This document shows positions 1 through 7,421 of a stretch of DNA of 26,903 nt, piece by piece (positions within the stretch are counted from its first letter, which is position 1; every line of letters begins with the position of its first letter). The position numbers and the translations under genes were made by a program. A model generated the notes under the pieces. The model was not told the origin of the DNA, made no database searches, and was given only the letters and a program-made list of their open reading frames with translations. Location: positions 1-26,903 of the forward strand of contig CAYSNP010000023.1 of the NCBI GenBank assembly GCA_964432485.1. Direction: 5' to 3'. The stretch comes from CAYSNP01 sp964432485 (GTDB lineage: Bacteria > Bacillota > Clostridia > Christensenellales > DTU072).

Positions 1-18
1 CATAATAATTAATAGTAA

Positions 19-47
19 TTGAATGATTAATATGAGGCGCATATGAA
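19..47 (+). promoter_or_regulatory. Possible promoter of the ART-like module
   Basis: TTGAAT at 19-24 and TATGAA at 42-47 are separated by 17 bases. Both boxes match the sigma-A consensus only in part. The position would place transcription initiation near 54, which fits a start codon at 88 preceded by a ribosome binding site. The left window edge prevents seeing alternatives. Confidence 0.25.
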
Positions 48-87
48 TGATATTAATAAGCAAATGAGGGCTAAGGAGGAGAGGACA

Positions 88-303
88 ATGGTTGAATATG
101 TTAATAAAGCAATAGAAGCCAGTCTGTCCCGCAAGAGTGATTATGAGAAAGAGCAAGACGAAAGGCTTGTTGAGCTTAAAGAAATAGCTGCTCTTAGTCC
201 AGATGATCCAAAAAGAAAAGCTGAAGTAAAAAAAATAAGAAAATCGTTACTTGACGCCAAAATTATTAATAAGAAAGGCGAACTTTGTAAAGAATACCAG
301 TAA
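88..303 (+). CDS. Small charged helical protein, possible antitoxin of the ART-like module
   Basis: A 71-residue protein that I cannot assign to a named family. The start at 88 is preferred over the upstream in-frame ATG at 43 because AAGGAGGA lies at 73-80, seven bases before it. The sequence is rich in Lys, Glu and Asp and looks almost entirely alpha-helical. It has an LSPDDPKRK segment near residues 36-44 and ends in a short tail, NKKGELCKEYQ. There is no signal peptide, membrane segment or recognisable helix-turn-helix. The stop codon is followed after 3 nt by the ATG of the ART-like gene, so the two are almost certainly co-transcribed and translationally coupled. Small-gene-first order with an enzyme downstream is the classic arrangement of antitoxin and toxin, but that role is inference. 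The gene is AT-rich compared with the sugar genes that follow. Confidence 0.7.
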   Translation: MVEYVNKAIEASLSRKSDYEKEQDERLVELKEIAALSPDDPKRKAEVKKIRKSLLDAKIINKKGELCKEYQ

Positions 304-306
304 AAA

Positions 307-897
307 ATGTATAATAAACTTCCTAATCTTGTATTAGGTTTTCATGGGTGTAATACCTCAGTATTCGAAAAAGTAATTCTCGATAATCAATCTCTTGACT
401 TTAGTAAAAACAGCTATGACTGGCTAGGTAATGGTATTTATTTTTGGGAGCAGAATCTAGAACGAGCAGTTAAATGGGCAAAGGATAAGCATAAAGAAGA
501 TTATGCTGTAATAGGTGCTTTGATAGACCTAGGCAATTGCTTGAATCTTGCTGGTAGTAGATGTTTAGACATAGTTCGCAAGGAGTACATAATCCTTAAA
601 GAGGAGTTAGCTATCGCCAATATTCCTTTGCCTGAAAACAAAAATATTTATGGCAATAAAGATAAAATTTTAAGATTTCTAGATTGCAAAGTGATTGAGA
701 GTCTTTGCAATAGATCGCTAAAGCAAAAAGAATTTGCATTTGATTCGGTCAGAGGCATGTTCTTAGAGGGTGAAGATATTTATGAAGGTTCAGGATTCAA
801 ATCAAAAACCCATATCCAAATATGTGTAAGAAATCCTAATTGCATTAAAGGATACTTTACCCCAAGAGATATCAATCAAGATTACCCGATACCATAG
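307..897 (+). CDS. Putative ADP-ribosyltransferase-fold protein (DUF3990/PARP-like), candidate toxin
   Basis: A 196-residue soluble protein. Visible motifs are LGFHGC near the N-terminus (His13, Gly14), a YDWLGNGIYFWE block with Tyr45 at residues 37-48, GALIDLGNCLNL at 70-81, and a C-terminal THIQICVRNPNCIKGYF block (Gln171). A His-Gly start, a G-x-G-I-Y-F strand and a late Glu/Gln position follow the layout of H-Y-[E/Q] ADP-ribosyltransferase folds such as PARP-like proteins and DUF3990. The family assignment rests on motif pattern from memory, not on a search. The ATG is 3 nt after the stop of the small helical gene. No ribosome binding site of its own is visible, which suggests coupling. 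Similar conserved proteins of unknown role occur in many bacteria. ADP-ribosylation of a protein or nucleic acid target, neutralised by the upstream partner, is a hypothesis. Confidence 0.65.
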   Translation: MYNKLPNLVLGFHGCNTSVFEKVILDNQSLDFSKNSYDWLGNGIYFWEQNLERAVKWAKDKHKEDYAVIGALIDLGNCLNLAGSRCLDIVRKEYIILKEELAIANIPLPENKNIYGNKDKILRFLDCKVIESLCNRSLKQKEFAFDSVRGMFLEGEDIYEGSGFKSKTHIQICVRNPNCIKGYFTPRDINQDYPIP

Positions 898-967
898 TAT
901 ACCTTTTTTCGCATCGATATTTTTGCAGTTTTCTAATATTTTTAAGCATTGCTAATCTACCAAAAAT

Positions 968-3900
968 ATGGTAAACTTAACAATATTACAACCATCAAGG
1001 TTTAGTTGCCTTGTGGAAAGGCGGTGTTGCGGTATTTTAGACGAAAATGTTAAGGTTTTCTTAGGATTAGGTCATTTGGCACGCTTGGCTTGTATAAAGA
1101 GGCGAGCAGTTAACACAATATCCAAACTGCAAGTTGAAGCGCATATTGATATAGAGCATATTCCTTACCAAAAAAGGTTGGATTATCCCTACAAAAAGGT
1201 GAATAGGCTAGGCGCGCTAGGCGGTATGGGCAAAGGCGCATGGCTGCATTTACAAGGAGAGCTAAAAGAGGGGTTGAGCGCCGATTCTGCCTATATTTGG
1301 CTGGATACTTGGGGAGAGGGCGCTCTTTTTGGACAAGACGGTTCTCCTGAAATAGGACTTAATACCGTAGGCGGCATACTTGATATTTTTTCCCTGCCGC
1401 TATCTAAAAAGATTTTCCCAATCCCGCAAAGGTGCTACGAGGAAGGCAAAATTGATTTATGGGTAGAGACAGCCAATAACGGTTTGGGCGGCATAAGCTA
1501 TGGCAAAAGCCGTTTGATTAGGGCAAATGTATTTACCTTCAATCAGGAAATAAAAGCATATTATTATGATTACCTAACCGTTTACTTTGCTTGCCAAAAC
1601 GCAAAAGACGCCGCTGAAAAAAAGCGGCTGTCCCGTTTGCTTAGCAAGTCTTACGCATTGTCAAGAACTTCTGTCGAAAAGGCACGCCTTTTGTTAAGCA
1701 CAGAGTTTCAAAAAACGGATAAAACTAATATAAGCGTATCTGCTATTGGTCATAGCCATTTGGATGTGGCATGGCTTTGGAAAGTAAACGAAACTGTGAG
1801 AAAAGCGGCACGTACTTTTTCCTCTGCTATTTTCAATTTTCAAAAGTATCCTAACTACATATTTTGCGCCAGCCAGCCTTTGGTATACCAAATGATAAAG
1901 GACAACTATCCCGCATTATTTGAAAGGGTAAAAGAGGCGGTAGCCGCAGGCAAGATAGAGCCCATAGGCGATATGTGGGTAGAAGCCGATATGAATTTAA
2001 CAGGCGGCGAAAGCATTATCAGGCAAATTTATTACGGTAGAAAGTTTTTCCGTGAGGAATTTGGCAAAGAATCCGATATTTGTTGGCTGCCCGATGTGTT
2101 TGGTTTTTGCGGCTCGCTCCCCCAAATCCTTGCAAAAAGCGGCTTTAAATACTTTTCCACTATTAAAATCAGCTGGAACGAGTGCAATAAGTTCCCTTAT
2201 ACCACTTTTTTATGGAAGGGGATAGATAACGAAAGCGAAGTTCTGGTGCATATGCCGCCCGAAGGCAATTACGGCAGTGATGCCGCTCCGCATTCAGTAA
2301 AAAAGGCACTGCGGCAAAACAAAGACAATCCTAATATTGTTAAGAGCTTCCTTATGCCTTTTGGCTCAAGCGACGGAGGCGGAGGCGCGGGCGAGGGGCA
2401 TTTAGAAACACTTATAAGAACAAGCAAGCTAAAAGGTTATCCCGATATTACCGTGCAACCTGTTTCACAATTTTTTAAGGATTTGGAAAGCGTAAGAGAT
2501 AATTTAAGCACACATCAGGGCGAATTGTATTTAGAAACTCATCAAGGCACTTATACTACTCAATCAGAAAACAAGCGTCTTAATCGGCTTGCGGAAATGC
2601 GCATGCATAATTTAGAAGCACTTTGGGCGATAGCGGCAGAGCGGTTGCCTTATGACCCCGATAAGGCGGAAAGGCTATGGAAGCATATTCTTTTAGAGCA
2701 GTTCCACGATATATTGCCCGGCACTTCAATAGCGGCGGTGCATACCGAAAGCGTAGAGCGTTACAATGCTTTTTTGCCGCTCTTACAAGAGCAAACCGAA
2801 GCGCTGATGAATGCCTTAGGAAAGCCAGAGAAAGGAGCGTACTCTGCTCTTAACCTATCCCCTGTCAGGCAAAAGGGCTGGTTTAACTCCCCTTACGGTT
2901 GGACATTTTTAGATATTGCGCCTTATTCTGCTCAGCAAATAAAAATATCAGAGTCAATGGATACCGCACTTTTATCAAGCGACGGGTCAAGTATATCCAA
3001 TGGGATAATCCGCCTTTGCTTTGATAAGCAAGGTACGGTGTGCTCACTTGTAGATATGCAATCGGGCATACAGTATTCAAAAGGCGGACTAAATCGCTTA
3101 ACTATATATAGGGACAAGCGGCGTTTTTGGAATGCTTCCAATCTAGATTACAGCTATTATAAAAGGCGCAAACGGTATTTTCGACTGTTATCTTACAAGA
3201 TTTACAAAGATGGTCCTTGTATAATTAGAGAAAATTTGCTAAAGAGCGGGTCAAGCGTAATTACGCAAAGGATAATATTAAAATTGGGTTGTCCTTATAT
3301 GGAGTGTAAAACAGTTGTAGATTGGCGCAAAACGCATAAAATGCTGCGAGCCGATTTCTTTCCTTTTGGTTATGGTGATAAGTCAGTTGCGGATATTCAA
3401 ATGGGGAATATTAGCAGAAGTACAGGTATGTCCTCGCCTATTGAAAAGGCACAATTGGATATTTGCGCACATAAATGGCTGGATGTTTCGGGAGCGGAGT
3501 TTGGCTCTGCAGTAATGAGCAACAGCAAGTATGGTTACAGAGCAAAAGAGGGACTGGTTAGCCTTAACCTGCTGCGCTCCACACAGTATCCCGCACCCCG
3601 TGCAGATAAGGGGCATCACCAATTTACTTATGCTTATTATCCCCATGGAAATGACCCTGCTTTACGCTGCGTAAAAGATGCGGCTTACGGGTTTTGCATT
3701 CCTCCTCTATTTTATGAGGGGATTTTGGAGCTGCCTCCAATTGTTGAGGTGAGTGCCGCAAATATTATAGCGGAAACAATAAAACCGTCAGAGCAAGGAG
3801 GATATTTGGTAAGGCTGTATGAGGACTGCGGAAAACAAAGCCTTGCTTGCCTCAAGTTTAGCTTGCCTTATAAAAACGCTTTTCTTGCGGATATGACGGA

Positions 3901-3976
3901 AAATATACTTGAGCCTGTCAATCCTGAAAAGTTATCTTTCAAGCCCTATGAAATAAAAACTTTAATATTTAAATAA
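968..3976 (+). CDS. Alpha-mannosidase, glycoside hydrolase family 38
   Basis: A 1002-residue cytoplasmic exo-alpha-mannosidase (no signal peptide seen), probably cleaving alpha-linked mannose from imported oligosaccharides. The GH38 catalytic domain starts near residue 256. HSHLDVAW supplies the zinc ligands His264 and Asp266, WLPDVFGF supplies the nucleophile Asp376, and LEQFHDILPGTSI carries His580 and Asp581. The middle helical and C-terminal beta domains run to the end, finishing in the usual PYEIKTLIFK. Length is normal for bacterial GH38. The N-terminus is uncertain: the ATG at 968 has no ribosome binding site, and the first ~36 residues look unlike family N-termini. A TTG at 1076 with a weak AGGATTAGG upstream is an alternative. 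Ten bases separate its stop from the sugar symporter, so both form an operon for mannoside use. Confidence 0.93.
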   Translation: MVNLTILQPSRFSCLVERRCCGILDENVKVFLGLGHLARLACIKRRAVNTISKLQVEAHIDIEHIPYQKRLDYPYKKVNRLGALGGMGKGAWLHLQGELKEGLSADSAYIWLDTWGEGALFGQDGSPEIGLNTVGGILDIFSLPLSKKIFPIPQRCYEEGKIDLWVETANNGLGGISYGKSRLIRANVFTFNQEIKAYYYDYLTVYFACQNAKDAAEKKRLSRLLSKSYALSRTSVEKARLLLSTEFQKTDKTNISVSAIGHSHLDVAWLWKVNETVRKAARTFSSAIFNFQKYPNYIFCASQPLVYQMIKDNYPALFERVKEAVAAGKIEPIGDMWVEADMNLTGGESIIRQIYYGRKFFREEFGKESDICWLPDVFGFCGSLPQILAKSGFKYFSTIKISWNECNKFPYTTFLWKGIDNESEVLVHMPPEGNYGSDAAPHSVKKALRQNKDNPNIVKSFLMPFGSSDGGGGAGEGHLETLIRTSKLKGYPDITVQPVSQFFKDLESVRDNLSTHQGELYLETHQGTYTTQSENKRLNRLAEMRMHNLEALWAIAAERLPYDPDKAERLWKHILLEQFHDILPGTSIAAVHTESVERYNAFLPLLQEQTEALMNALGKPEKGAYSALNLSPVRQKGWFNSPYGWTFLDIAPYSAQQIKISESMDTALLSSDGSSISNGIIRLCFDKQGTVCSLVDMQSGIQYSKGGLNRLTIYRDKRRFWNASNLDYSYYKRRKRYFRLLSYKIYKDGPCIIRENLLKSGSSVITQRIILKLGCPYMECKTVVDWRKTHKMLRADFFPFGYGDKSVADIQMGNISRSTGMSSPIEKAQLDICAHKWLDVSGAEFGSAVMSNSKYGYRAKEGLVSLNLLRSTQYPAPRADKGHHQFTYAYYPHGNDPALRCVKDAAYGFCIPPLFYEGILELPPIVEVSAANIIAETIKPSEQGGYLVRLYEDCGKQSLACLKFSLPYKNAFLADMTENILEPVNPEKLSFKPYEIKTLIFK

Positions 3977-3986
3977 TTGGAGACAT

Positions 3987-5510
3987 ATGAAAAAGACATC
4001 AATGGCATATGGCCAGGTTGCAAAAAAAGATACTGCTGATATAGGAGACTACAGCACTAAAGAGCGGAATTATTTTTTGGTTGGGATGTTTGGACAAAAC
4101 ATAATTTATTCTTTAATTGGTGCGGCACTTAATTTATTTTATACCGATGTGCTGCTTGTAAGCACAACGGTGGTAGCTATTATTATGGCTCTTTCCAGGG
4201 TATGGGACGCTGTCAACGATATAATAATGGGTACGATAGTGGACAAGACCCGCTCCAAATGGGGAAAATGCCGTCCTTACCTCAAGTTTATTCCGCTGCC
4301 TATGGCGCTGGCAACTATTTTTCTTTTTCTACCGTTTACCGGCATTTCCGATGGAGCAAAAGTGCTGTATATTTGCCTTTCCTTTTTGCTGTGGGAAACT
4401 TTGTACACTTTAGGCGATGTGCCCCTTTGGGGGATGACTTCGCTTATGACAGCAGATGAAAACAAGCGCGCTAAACTCATTTCGTCCGCCCGTATAGTAA
4501 GCTCTCTGGGAGCGGTGATAATTGCGGTCTTTGCTCCGCTCAAAGATATGTTTGGCAAGCTGGACTTAGGGCTTTTTGCAAATACGGGGCAAGCCAATTA
4601 TTCAGGCTATTTTTCCGAAGCGCAAGGCTATTTCTTTGCCGCTGTGGCACTTTCTGTGATAGGAGGCATCCTCTTTCGCATCCCCTTTAGCCATATAAGG
4701 GAAAGAATAGATACTTCTGCATCTAAGGACAACGGACTAAAGGAAAACTTAAAGCTAATGTTTAAAAACAAACCTTTCCTTTTGGCAATATCCTCTAGTA
4801 TATTGGGATGTACCAAAATGCTGGTGGCATCGGCAGGGCTTTACTTTTGCAAATGGGTGCTGGGGAACGGTTCAGAAGGAATATGGATAATAGTGCTGGG
4901 CGGTTCTTTTATAGGAGGCACTCTTATTGCAATGGCATTGAGTACAAGCGTGGCTGTGCGCTTAACAAAAAAAAGGGCACTTCTGTTAAGTTCTTATTTG
5001 AGCGCAATACCTTTTCTTTTAATATTCTTTTTTAGCAATATAACTTGGCTGTTTATCACTTTGTTGGTAGCGGCGGGATTTTTTAGCGGTTTTTCTGATG
5101 TCTATCATACCACTATGGTTGCCGATAGCGTGGATTATATGGAGTGGAAGAGCGGCAAGCGTCTTGACGGGGTATTCTTTTCCGGACTTAACTTTAGTTC
5201 TAAGCTGACCGCCTCTATTACGCTGCTATTGTCCAACGGGCTTTTGAGCTTGGTCAAATATACGGACACTATTAAGTTATTAGAGGCGCAAAAGAAAGCG
5301 GCGGCAGCGGCAGGCAGTATATTTACCCTTAACTTTTCCGCAAGCTATCCCGATATAGCCAAAATGATGCTGATATTGATTACTATAGTTCCGGCAATAG
5401 GGTGCATACTACAAGCGTTGCCTATACATTTTTATAATTTAAGCGAAAAACGCCATAAAGAAATCTTAGAACAATTAGAAGTTTTGCGAAAAGCGAATAA
5501 AAATATATAA
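3987..5510 (+). CDS. GPH-family sugar:cation symporter (MelB-like)
   Basis: A 507-residue integral membrane transporter of the glycoside-pentoside-hexuronide family within the MFS, with about 12 hydrophobic segments. The family signature RVWDAVNDIIMGTIVDKTRSKWGK spans residues 71-94. Asp74, Asn77 and Asp78 align with MelB Asp55, Asn58 and Asp59 of the cation site, and Asp144 in LGDVPLW matches MelB Asp124. The cation site therefore looks intact. GGAGA precedes the ATG. The gene directly follows the alpha-mannosidase, so the likely cargo is an alpha-mannoside or manno-oligosaccharide taken up with Na+ or H+; the substrate is inferred only from this neighbour. It converges on the SIS isomerase gene with 10 nt between stops and no clear terminator. 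Confidence 0.93.
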   Translation: MKKTSMAYGQVAKKDTADIGDYSTKERNYFLVGMFGQNIIYSLIGAALNLFYTDVLLVSTTVVAIIMALSRVWDAVNDIIMGTIVDKTRSKWGKCRPYLKFIPLPMALATIFLFLPFTGISDGAKVLYICLSFLLWETLYTLGDVPLWGMTSLMTADENKRAKLISSARIVSSLGAVIIAVFAPLKDMFGKLDLGLFANTGQANYSGYFSEAQGYFFAAVALSVIGGILFRIPFSHIRERIDTSASKDNGLKENLKLMFKNKPFLLAISSSILGCTKMLVASAGLYFCKWVLGNGSEGIWIIVLGGSFIGGTLIAMALSTSVAVRLTKKRALLLSSYLSAIPFLLIFFFSNITWLFITLLVAAGFFSGFSDVYHTTMVADSVDYMEWKSGKRLDGVFFSGLNFSSKLTASITLLLSNGLLSLVKYTDTIKLLEAQKKAAAAAGSIFTLNFSASYPDIAKMMLILITIVPAIGCILQALPIHFYNLSEKRHKEILEQLEVLRKANKNI

Positions 5511-5520
5511 AAGCTCTTTT

Positions 5521-6177
5521 TTATCCGAAAAAGTATTGCTCCAGCATAGCGCAAAGAGTATGATAAATAGGCAAATGCAACTCTTGAACCTGATAAGTTA
5601 TATTAGGCGGTACTTTTATTGCCAAGTCCGCTATTTTGCCAAGTTTACCTCCGTCCTGTCCTGTCAGCGCAATAGTTTTTATGCCTAAAGTGCGTGCAAG
5701 CGTTACTGCAAGTATGCAGTTTTCCGCATTGCCGGAGGTGCTAAGTGCAAGAAGTACATCCCCCTTTTTCCCCAGTCCTAAAAGAGCTTGAGCAAAACCG
5801 AATTCAACCCCGATATCATTGGCGGTTGCGCTTGAAAGCGATAAGCATTCGCCTAAAGAAATTGCGCCCAATGCCCCCTCCAGCTTTTGAGAAAGCCTTT
5901 GTCCGTAAGGGGCTCTCTCCAATTCTTTTTTCAAATCTTTATCTATTTGCCGCTTTATGCAAAAGCCTTTCATTAGCTCTCCCACTATATGCGAGCAATC
6001 AGCCGCACTGCCGCCGTTGCCGCAACACAATAGCTTTCCTCCACCCTTATACGCTTCCGCTATTACTGAAAAGGCCGTGGCAATTTGCTGCTCTAACCCT
6101 ACTAAGGCGGGGTATCTCTCCAAAGTGCTATGTAATATATCCGCAATTTTTTCCGTTATTTTTATTCTTATATTCAT
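5521..6177 (-). CDS. SIS-domain phosphosugar isomerase, GmhA-like
   Basis: A 218-residue cytoplasmic SIS-fold protein resembling D-sedoheptulose-7-phosphate isomerase. CCGNGGSAADCSHIVGELMKG (51-71) and LSTSGNAENC (145-154) form the phosphosugar site. Glu67 and His201, in QELHLPIYH, match the catalytic Glu and His of GmhA. A segment of roughly 30 residues (75-105) makes it longer than the usual ~195 residues. No heptose pathway genes lie nearby, so it may act on a different phosphosugar in the adjoining mannose locus. The start is not certain. GGAGGA at 6190-6195 abuts an ATG at 6189, too close to use. The next in-frame ATG at 6177 lies 12 nt away and is preferred, because the 12 bases between are an exact tandem duplication. 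A TTG at 6213 also opens the frame. It follows the ROK kinase by 38-78 nt, probably in one transcript. Confidence 0.85.
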   Translation of the reverse strand: MNIRIKITEKIADILHSTLERYPALVGLEQQIATAFSVIAEAYKGGGKLLCCGNGGSAADCSHIVGELMKGFCIKRQIDKDLKKELERAPYGQRLSQKLEGALGAISLGECLSLSSATANDIGVEFGFAQALLGLGKKGDVLLALSTSGNAENCILAVTLARTLGIKTIALTGQDGGKLGKIADLAIKVPPNITYQVQELHLPIYHTLCAMLEQYFFG

Positions 6178-6189
6178 TCTTATATTCAT
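6166..6189 (-). repeat. 12-bp exact tandem duplication over the SIS gene start
   Basis: TCTTATATTCAT occurs twice head to tail (6166-6177 and 6178-6189, plus-strand reading). On the coding strand each copy reads ATGAATATAAGA, so the start codon and the codons Met-Asn-Ile-Arg are doubled, immediately downstream of GGAGGA. Confidence 0.95.
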
Positions 6190-6255
6190 TCCTCCAATGT
6201 GTTGTAGGCACAAAGACTTGTTGAAATAACAATGTATTGCGATGTATATGCCCCG

Positions 6256-7215
6256 TTAGTTTTCAAGTTTATATATTACTGCCGACAAAGCCGCATAATC
6301 ACCTACTGCCTCCCCCAATTCAGCAGGGAGGATTTGGCATACCTCCACGCTTTCCCGCAATCCTTCTTTTTCTAGTTCTTGCCGCATAGAGCTTTCCATT
6401 AGGCGGCTGCTGCGCATATATACGCCGCCTATAATTATTCGTTCAGGATTAAAAAGGTCTATAAGAATTGCCAGCCCTCTGCCTAAAACAGCTCCGCTTT
6501 TTTTGTAGATTTCAGCGCAAGCGCAATCCCCTTCCGTTGCCAGCTCAGCTATCAATTTAGCACTTATATTTTCTGCTGACCCCGCACGCTGCAAAAGCGG
6601 CACAGTTTTGCCCTTTTCAAGTGCGGCAAGCGCATATTCTCTGCCCATAGCAGCTATGCCGCCGCCAGAACAAAAGCCTTCCAGCGAGCCTACTTTTCCA
6701 TACCCTGTCGGGCCATTATAAGACATCCTTATATGCCCTGCCTCTCCTGCCATACCGCTTGTGCCCTTATATAGTCTACCGTCCAAGATAAGACCTGCCC
6801 CCAGCCCTGTGCCGAAAGTCAAGTACAGCATATTATCCGCACCCCTGCCTGCCCCATACTTCCATTCCGCAAGCGCGCAAGCATTGGCATCATTGCTTAA
6901 AAAAGTTGGTAGTCCTGTTTTTCTTTGGAAAAATTCCACTATGGGAATGTTATCCCACCCTACTAGGTTAGGAGGAGACATAATCAGCCCTTTGGTACAA
7001 TCAAGAGGTCCTCCTACACTAATGCCGATGCCCTTTACATTTTGAGCATGCGACCATTTGCTTATAATAGCGTATAACCGCTCTAATACTTCATACGGGC
7101 GGCCTATCGGAGTGGGGAAGCTCTCTTTTTTAAGGAAAGTCAAACCTTTATCCTTTACCTCCGCAAGGCAAGCGGCGCATTTTGTGCCGCCTATATCTAT
7201 ACCAATAAACTTCAT
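6256..7215 (-). CDS. ROK-family sugar kinase (glucokinase/mannokinase/fructokinase type)
   Basis: A 319-residue cytoplasmic kinase that phosphorylates a hexose with ATP. The start at 7215 is preferred over the TTG at 7245 because AAGGA sits 8 nt upstream and MKFIGIDIGGTK begins there as in the family. Seen: phosphate loop D7-I-G-G-T-K12, catalytic Asp109 in SNDANA, GTGLGAG (135-141) and GEAGHIRM with Glu158 and His161. The usual zinc site, CxCGxxGCxE, is replaced by GPTGYGKVGSLEGFCSG (168-184). The structural cysteines are absent while Glu179 is kept. Zinc-less ROK members exist, so this need not abolish activity. It heads the minus-strand unit with the SIS gene. Next to the alpha-mannosidase, phosphorylation of liberated mannose or glucose is the likely role, but ROK substrate cannot be read from sequence. 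Confidence 0.92.
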   Translation of the reverse strand: MKFIGIDIGGTKCAACLAEVKDKGLTFLKKESFPTPIGRPYEVLERLYAIISKWSHAQNVKGIGISVGGPLDCTKGLIMSPPNLVGWDNIPIVEFFQRKTGLPTFLSNDANACALAEWKYGAGRGADNMLYLTFGTGLGAGLILDGRLYKGTSGMAGEAGHIRMSYNGPTGYGKVGSLEGFCSGGGIAAMGREYALAALEKGKTVPLLQRAGSAENISAKLIAELATEGDCACAEIYKKSGAVLGRGLAILIDLFNPERIIIGGVYMRSSRLMESSMRQELEKEGLRESVEVCQILPAELGEAVGDYAALSAVIYKLEN

Positions 7216-7232
7216 ACTCTTTTTCCTTACAT

Positions 7233-7249
7233 ACTTTTGTTGCAAAAGT
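7233..7249 (-). promoter_or_regulatory. Perfect 17-bp palindrome, candidate operator
   Basis: ACTTTTG-TTG-CAAAAGT on the plus strand is a perfect 7+3+7 inverted repeat lying between the predicted start point and the ROK start codon. It could be the operator of a LacI- or ROK-type regulator or a short 5' UTR hairpin. No regulator gene is in the window. Confidence 0.45.
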
Positions 7250-7260
7250 GCTGTGACAGC
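7250..7260 (-). promoter_or_regulatory. Second palindrome at the predicted start point
   Basis: GCTGT-G-ACAGC is a perfect 5+1+5 palindrome directly abutting the 17-bp palindrome at 7233-7249. It overlaps the expected transcription start of the ROK/SIS unit. Placement right after the -10 box suits a repressor site; the identity of any binder is unknown. Confidence 0.35.
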
Positions 7261-7266
7261 GCCTTA

Positions 7267-7272
7267 ATTATA
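7267..7272 (-). promoter_or_regulatory. Extended -10 promoter of the ROK/SIS unit
   Basis: Read on the minus strand, TATAAT is preceded by TGT, giving a full extended -10 motif (TGNTATAAT). No good -35 box is seen 16-18 nt upstream, which is usual for extended -10 promoters. The start point would be near 7260, about 45 nt before the ROK ATG. Confidence 0.6.
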
Positions 7273-7370
7273 ACATAACAGGCGGCAAATTAAAATATAT
7301 AATTGAGCGTAAAGGCGTTTTTATAAAAATATAAGAATCTTTGCAAAAGCTATTTTAATGTCTTAATATT

Positions 7371-7402
7371 AAAAAAACACCACTTGCCTGCGGTGCTTTT
7401 TA
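7371..7402 (-). terminator. Intrinsic terminator of the ribosomal supercluster
   Basis: On the minus strand AAAAGCACC pairs with GGTGTTTTT (one G-T wobble) around a loop of about 11 nt, followed by a run of T. It starts about 20 nt after the L17 stop, so it ends the whole S10-to-L17 transcript before the ROK promoter. Confidence 0.8.
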
Positions 7403-7421
7403 CTATTTTATTAGGTTTGCT

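Noticed and set aside
891..908. Terminator after the ART-like gene (ATAC-CATA-GTAT followed by ACCTTTTTT)
   Set aside because: Stem of only four A/T-rich pairs; too weak to call although the T-run is suggestive.
4202..4459. 85-residue frame within the symporter gene
   Set aside because: Out-of-frame shadow inside a clear transporter with intact motifs; no sign of frameshift.
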